Shown here one piece after another: positions 59,316-64,000 of a DNA stretch of 64,000 bases. Within the stretch, counting starts at the first letter, position 1. Every line of letters begins with the position of its first letter. This DNA is from Polytrichum commune (taxonomy: Eukaryota > Streptophyta > Polytrichopsida > Polytrichales > Polytrichaceae). Below the pieces are notes generated by a model. It had not been told where the DNA came from. It saw only the letters and a program-made list of their open reading frames with translations, and made no database searches. The stretch spans positions 28,865,666 to 28,929,665 of the forward strand of contig OX485807.1 in the NCBI GenBank assembly GCA_950295325.1. The letters run 5' to 3'. A program made the position numbers and the translations under genes.

Positions 59316-61334
59316 TGTGGATAATTTGGCATGGGGCAACCTAATTGCACAAATGAGTGTAGTCATCGCACACCTCTATACAAATATATTATTCAAATAT
59401 CTATGGGATATTGTTAAGGGCAGTCCACTATTGGAACAAGGGATCCATGCCTACCTCGTAGAGCCCCAAGATATTGCATGCCAATGATGATACGGAGTCA
59501 AATAAACATTGGGCACCTTTACCAAGGTGCAACTCCAAACCTCCCTATGTATTATCACAAGTGTTTGATGGCCATTTGGATAGAGAAGAAAGGGATTTAT
59601 TGCATATGAGCATACCTTTCATCCATCCAACATATAAACTTGACCCTCTATAAGTATTTGGCAAATTCATCTCCAATGACTTGGACTAGATTAATTTGGA
59701 GTCTTTAAAGTGGATTTTAACAACGCATAGGACCCCCCCCCCTCAGTTTCTTTCATGCCTTGTTGATGTTCAATCACACCGGGTAACAACACACCACTCA
59801 AATACACTTGTTAATTTAAGACGTAACCAAATTAAACTTGCTTACTTTATCATGGAGATCGTTTTCAATTTGGATGGACGAGTGGTGCATTCATAATCAA
59901 CAATTCCCATGAGTTGTGTGACAAAGGGGAAGATGAAAACACAATGTAACCCATTATATAAGGTATCATATTTAGATACATAGAAACTTAAAATAAAATA
60001 AGAATCCCAATCTAATAAAGTGAAACTTCATATAAAATTATTAACCACAAACATATTGGGGACATGTTTTTACCCCCCCCCCCCCCTATTACACTAGAAC
60101 TCTTAAAGGGCCAAGAATTTATGCCATTCAAGTAATTGAAAATGAAAACACTAGGAACCCCTTATAGCTCGGACATTTATTTTCTTAGCAAATTCAAGTG
60201 TGGATAACATATGAGACCTTGAATAAATCCAATGAGATTAAGTTGGGATGAGTCAACCATGACCCCATAACAAATTCCACGATATGGGACATCTAAGGCA
60301 CAAGAGTAAGAGGTATGGATGTAACAACATAACAACTAGTTAGCACAAAACAGATGAAACCATGACCTTGGAAATCTAAGCCCCACCTAAGCTCTCTCAT
60401 TGGTCAACTTCACCTAAGTAGGAAGTCTAAGTTTACACTAAATCTCTAAAGGTTCATGGACAATGAGTAAATTGAAGATGAATATATGTGGAAACCTCTT
60501 ATAGCTTGGATCTCTGTTTTCATAACAAATTTGACCTTGGATTTTAACATCAAAGATTCTAGAATAATCCATTGAAATGAAGAACCACGAATCAACCATA
60601 ATCATGTGTGGGGTGTTTTTTCACTGGACCCTTTATTTGAGTGACATGAATCCTAAGTTGTTCTTAAGTGCCATGTACGTTTGTCATATAGACTGGGTAA
60701 TATGTATGGAACATAGTAAGTGCACATTTTGCAAGTTTCACATCCCTCACCAAGAACATATGACAAATACATGTACTTCATCATAAATCACCTATCCTAC
60801 TAACCAAGACATAAGACGCCTATGCATAACCACGTAACACACATGTTTGCCTCAACACGGATGAATGTCATCTTATTCATTGCACCACATTCATCCAAAC
60901 TACAATGTTTTAGTATGTGACGCATCATTACATCAATAGGTACTCCAACCCTTTTGAAGAGCATGCGTTGCGGATGGGGGTTTGGGACACTGCAAATACT
61001 AAAAATAAAATGGAATGGCCAATGGTAGGAGGTAGAAGAATGGATTTGAGGCTCCTAGGCTAAGTAAAACATGTCGGAGAATATACTCAAATGTTGAATT
61101 TGACTACACCATTTATGGTATTTAGTGTCAAATGTGTAATAATGTCATTTACCCTACTTTGAGGCGTATGATAGGTTGCACCAATGATTAACAACTTCAT
61201 CATGGTTGTCACCTTATGACACATGGCGTTCAAGTGTGCTTGCTAATATCTTGGCATGAGTATGTTCAAGAGTGTTATGAGGTGCATGCTTGTGTTACAA
61301 AATGGTCTACAAGTTGACCAAAGTGTACACAAAT
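59316..61334. other. Gene-free stretch
   Basis: No gene recognised. C runs at 59733-59742 and 60073-60086. Open frames 59696-59896 and 60577-60786 lack domains. Confidence 0.5.
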
Positions 61335-61565
61335 CAGTGATCGGGGAGATTTTTGTGCATAATCGGTTGAGATCCTAGTGTTTGCAAGTCCAACTGGTTA
61401 CACGTTGACATCCTCTGGTTTTCCTTTATTAAGTTGGGGTATATTCTATAAATTCCTCTAAAATGATCGGTAATTCTCCAGCAATCTCCAACTTCAACCG
61501 GTTATTTCTCAAACTCAACCGGTTCATTTTTAACCAACTGTCAGTTCTCCCTGATCATTGACACA
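61335..61565 (+). repeat. Dispersed AACCGGTT repeat, copy 3
   Basis: Same order of words as 48030-48265 (CCTAGTGTTTGCAAGTCCAA, CTTCAACCGGTTATTTCTC, CTCAACCGGTTCA). It is closer to copy 1 than to copy 2. Two intact AACCGGTT palindromes. Confidence 0.85.
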
Positions 61566-61885
61566 AATGACGCTTGCCATTAGTATGCTCAAGAGTATCT
61601 TCCTTTTTGCATATTAAAATGTAAACACATGACACTTGCCATTAGTGTGCTCAAAAATATCTTCCCCTCGCATACCAAATGCAAAGATTATCATCTAAAG
61701 TATCCCAATGTGCTACTCTAAATGTCATTATGTAGATATTTTGCCACTTAAAAAAGTTATATTTGTTGACAAATGAAATCATATTGGCAATTAGCAAGGG
61801 TGACACTTTGAGACCTCTAGACATATAGTTTAGGCCCTTCGCTAATAGTGCACATGCCACTAAATACCATACGTGCTTAATGCTA

Positions 61886-61918
61886 ATCTCTATCTATCTA
61901 TCTATCTATTTATTTATT
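61886..61918 (+). repeat. (ATCT)n/(ATTT)n microsatellite
   Basis: A short tetranucleotide run ending right at the left edge of foldback copy D. Confidence 0.9.
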
Positions 61919-61920
61919 TT

Positions 61921-63165
61921 GACAGACGATATCTTGTCCCCTACGAGCCTTTCGGGGGAGGTAGATACAAGCAGGAACCCCACAAAGAAACCATGATTTT
62001 TCAGACTCGATTGAAAACTATTGCTCGACTTCAAAAAAAACCATTGCCCTTGCATTCTTGAAGGCCACTTGTCCACAAATCCCATATTGAGTGCACTTCA
62101 CCTTCAAGGTCCAAAATTCAATAATCAATATATATGTTCACTTTCATTGAGTAAAACAACAATTGAATGGGATTTCATTTTCGAAGTGAAATCGTTAATA
62201 AAGGATGTAATTAACTTGGAAGTAAAAATATTACAAAATCCTCATAAGCACTCAGGCAATATTTTTGTGACTTACCATTGAAAGGGTCTTTGTCATTCTA
62301 AAGTGGAACTAAAATTAGTGTTTTTTTAATATGGTTTTTTTAGAATATTTTAATCAATACCTTCTACTTTCAACAAAGTATTCATACAAATTCAAAAAAA
62401 TATAATTAAGTCTAAATAATCATAATTAATTATAATTAAGCCCAATTAAATCAGAAATTAATCTAATATAAATAAATAAGCCTGATTAATTATAGAATGC
62501 ACTTCATCGTGAATTAATTCAGATATGAGGAATGATGTGCTTAATTAGGCTGAATGCACTTACTTGCACTTAATCAGGCTTAATTAGTTTGAATGTGTAT
62601 GAGTACTTGTAGAAACCTAGGCCCTGCACTCAATTACCTTCTAATACAGTTATTTAGAATTGATTACAGTTAATCATACTTAATTAGTTTGAACGTGTAT
62701 GAATACTTTGTGAAAGTATAAGGCATTAACTAAAATATCATAAAATAAACATACTAATTTTAGTCCCGTTTTAGAATGACAAAGACCCTTTCAATGGTAA
62801 GTCACAAAAAGTATAACCTCAATGCTAATGAGGATTTTGTAATATTTTTACTTTCAAGTTAATTACATGCTTTATTGACGACTTCACTTTGAAAATGAAA
62901 TCCCATTCAATTGTTGTTTTACTCAATGGAAGTGAAATTAAAAATTATGTATATATATGATTTTGGGCCTTGATGAAGTGCACTCTATATGGGATTTGTG
63001 AAGAAGTGGCCTTCAAGAATGCAAGGGCAATGATTTTTTTGAAGTCGGGCGGGGTGGGCAAAAGTTTTTGGTTAGGTAAGAAAATCATGATTTCTTTGTG
63101 GGGCAGCTGCCCCTTCCTGTATCTACCTCCCCCGGAAGGCTCGTTGGGGGAGGATATCGTCCGCC
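61921..63165. mobile_element. Foldback element, copy D (1.25 kb)
   Basis: The left end GACAGACGATATC and the right end, read inward, GGCGGACGATATCC resemble the tip of copy A. Long inverted arms carry the family's core (ATTTTAGAATGACAAAG-like, TTAATTACATG, ATGGGATTTGTG). Arms are about 400 bp, with an AT-rich inner part unlike that of copy B. The flanking nonamers ATTTATTTT and ATATATTTC match at 7 of 9, a possible decayed target duplication. Open frames are repeat sequence. Confidence 0.9.
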
Positions 63166-64000
63166 ATATATTTCTTGTGGTTTCTATAGTTGACTTTACC
63201 TCATGCTCATCATCATAAATACAACCTTGAGTGTTTTTTTGTTGTGATAGCTCCACTAATTATTGTACCTAGTAGGGCATTAAAATTGGTGCATCATGTC
63301 CAATAAAGTAGTTTGTATGACTTGTCATGTAGTGCCAAGTGTCATGTGACACCAGTGATTGCAAGACAATTGGAGTGGGTTGATAATGGACCACACTAAC
63401 AATTTGTAACTCAATGTTATTAGTTGCATATATTTCATGATTCCTTGATGATTTCATTACCTCGTACATGTTTTTACATTTTCCTTAGTATACATAGTCA
63501 TAATCTTGAATATGACTAGACTTTCAAAGCACACAATATAGAAGGGCATGGGAACACCTAATGAACACATAAGGCACAAAGGAAGGGAGAGAGATGAGGA
63601 AAGCATCATAAGAAGAGGAATAATGGAGGGATAGAGGGTGCGAAGGTTGGCAATACTTATAACCACCCACTTAAAAACACCAATCCTTGTGGCTACTCCC
63701 CTGCACATGCTATTTACTAGATGCAAACGCCTTGGCTGCCTAAGACCAAAATATATTATGTATCCTAGGAGCACCACCCATAGCCAAACCACCCTTCACA
63801 TCCAACCAACCTCAAAGTACAATATATAAACTTACTTGTTGCGGTGACAAATTCCCCACGATTGTCATAACTTGAGAATTGGATAAATATGTCATCCTCC
63901 AACCACAGTGAAGTATTGTAACTACCCATTACTTGGTTTTTTTAGAAATATGAACACCGATTATCCCATTTAGTAAGGCAGGGCTAATAGTGTGTGTGGG
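63166..64000. other. Gene-free end of window
   Basis: No gene, RNA or repeat recognised. Overlapping open frames on both strands at 63457-63829 lack domain resemblance. Confidence 0.5.

Noticed and set aside
1-64000. tRNA, rRNA or snRNA genes
   Set aside because: Scanning for tRNA B-box-like and 3' T-arm patterns by eye found no cloverleaf-compatible pair. A dedicated RNA search could still find one.

Overview
The window is nuclear DNA of a land plant. It contains spliced genes with short GT-AG introns, plant-type AP2/WRINKLED and RDR genes, and AT-rich intergenic DNA full of MITEs and foldback repeats. No organellar, bacterial or viral block is visible. Compact introns, a bryophyte-style kinase with a helical N terminus and only about seven genes in 64 kb make a moss or other bryophyte my best guess. 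That is inference only.

Layout. 0-0.4 kb: end of a foldback element. 1.9-6.1 kb (+): protein kinase (1879-3405 or -3639) followed by a GTPase-like exon (4691-6061). The two splice together in phase and may be one gene, with a foldback MITE in the intron. 8.3-8.7 kb: Tourist-type MITE. 12.1-16.2 kb (+): WRINKLED1-like transcription factor with eight exons and 430 codons. 19.1-21.2 kb (-): mitochondrial inner membrane protease subunit 1, four exons, 162 aa. 23.4-26.2 kb (-): compact TFIIIB B'' (BDP1) gene, six exons, 277 aa. 26.3-27.8 kb: a 1.4-kb near-palindromic foldback element 146 bp upstream of the BDP1 start. 31.3-35.9 kb (-): RNA-dependent RNA polymerase of the RDR1/RDR2 type, five exons, 1202 aa, with one GC-AG intron. 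37.7-41.4 kb: complete but inactivated PIF/Harbinger transposon with TIRs, TAA target duplication and both genes. 41.4-52.9 kb: gene-free repeats, including a 17-copy minisatellite. 52.9-56.6 kb (-): Elongin A-like gene, seven exons, 218 aa, whose first exon is triplicated in tandem. 56.6-64 kb: gene-free DNA with a hAT-like MITE and another foldback element.

The genes do not form a pathway. Three serve nuclear transcription or RNA: BDP1 for Pol III, Elongin A for Pol II, and RDR for small RNA. WRI-like is a metabolic transcription factor and IMP1 is a mitochondrial protease. All spliced models were built by hand. For the five spliced genes, the exon lengths sum to a multiple of three and each junction restores a family-typical sequence. 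UTRs and transcription starts were not determined.
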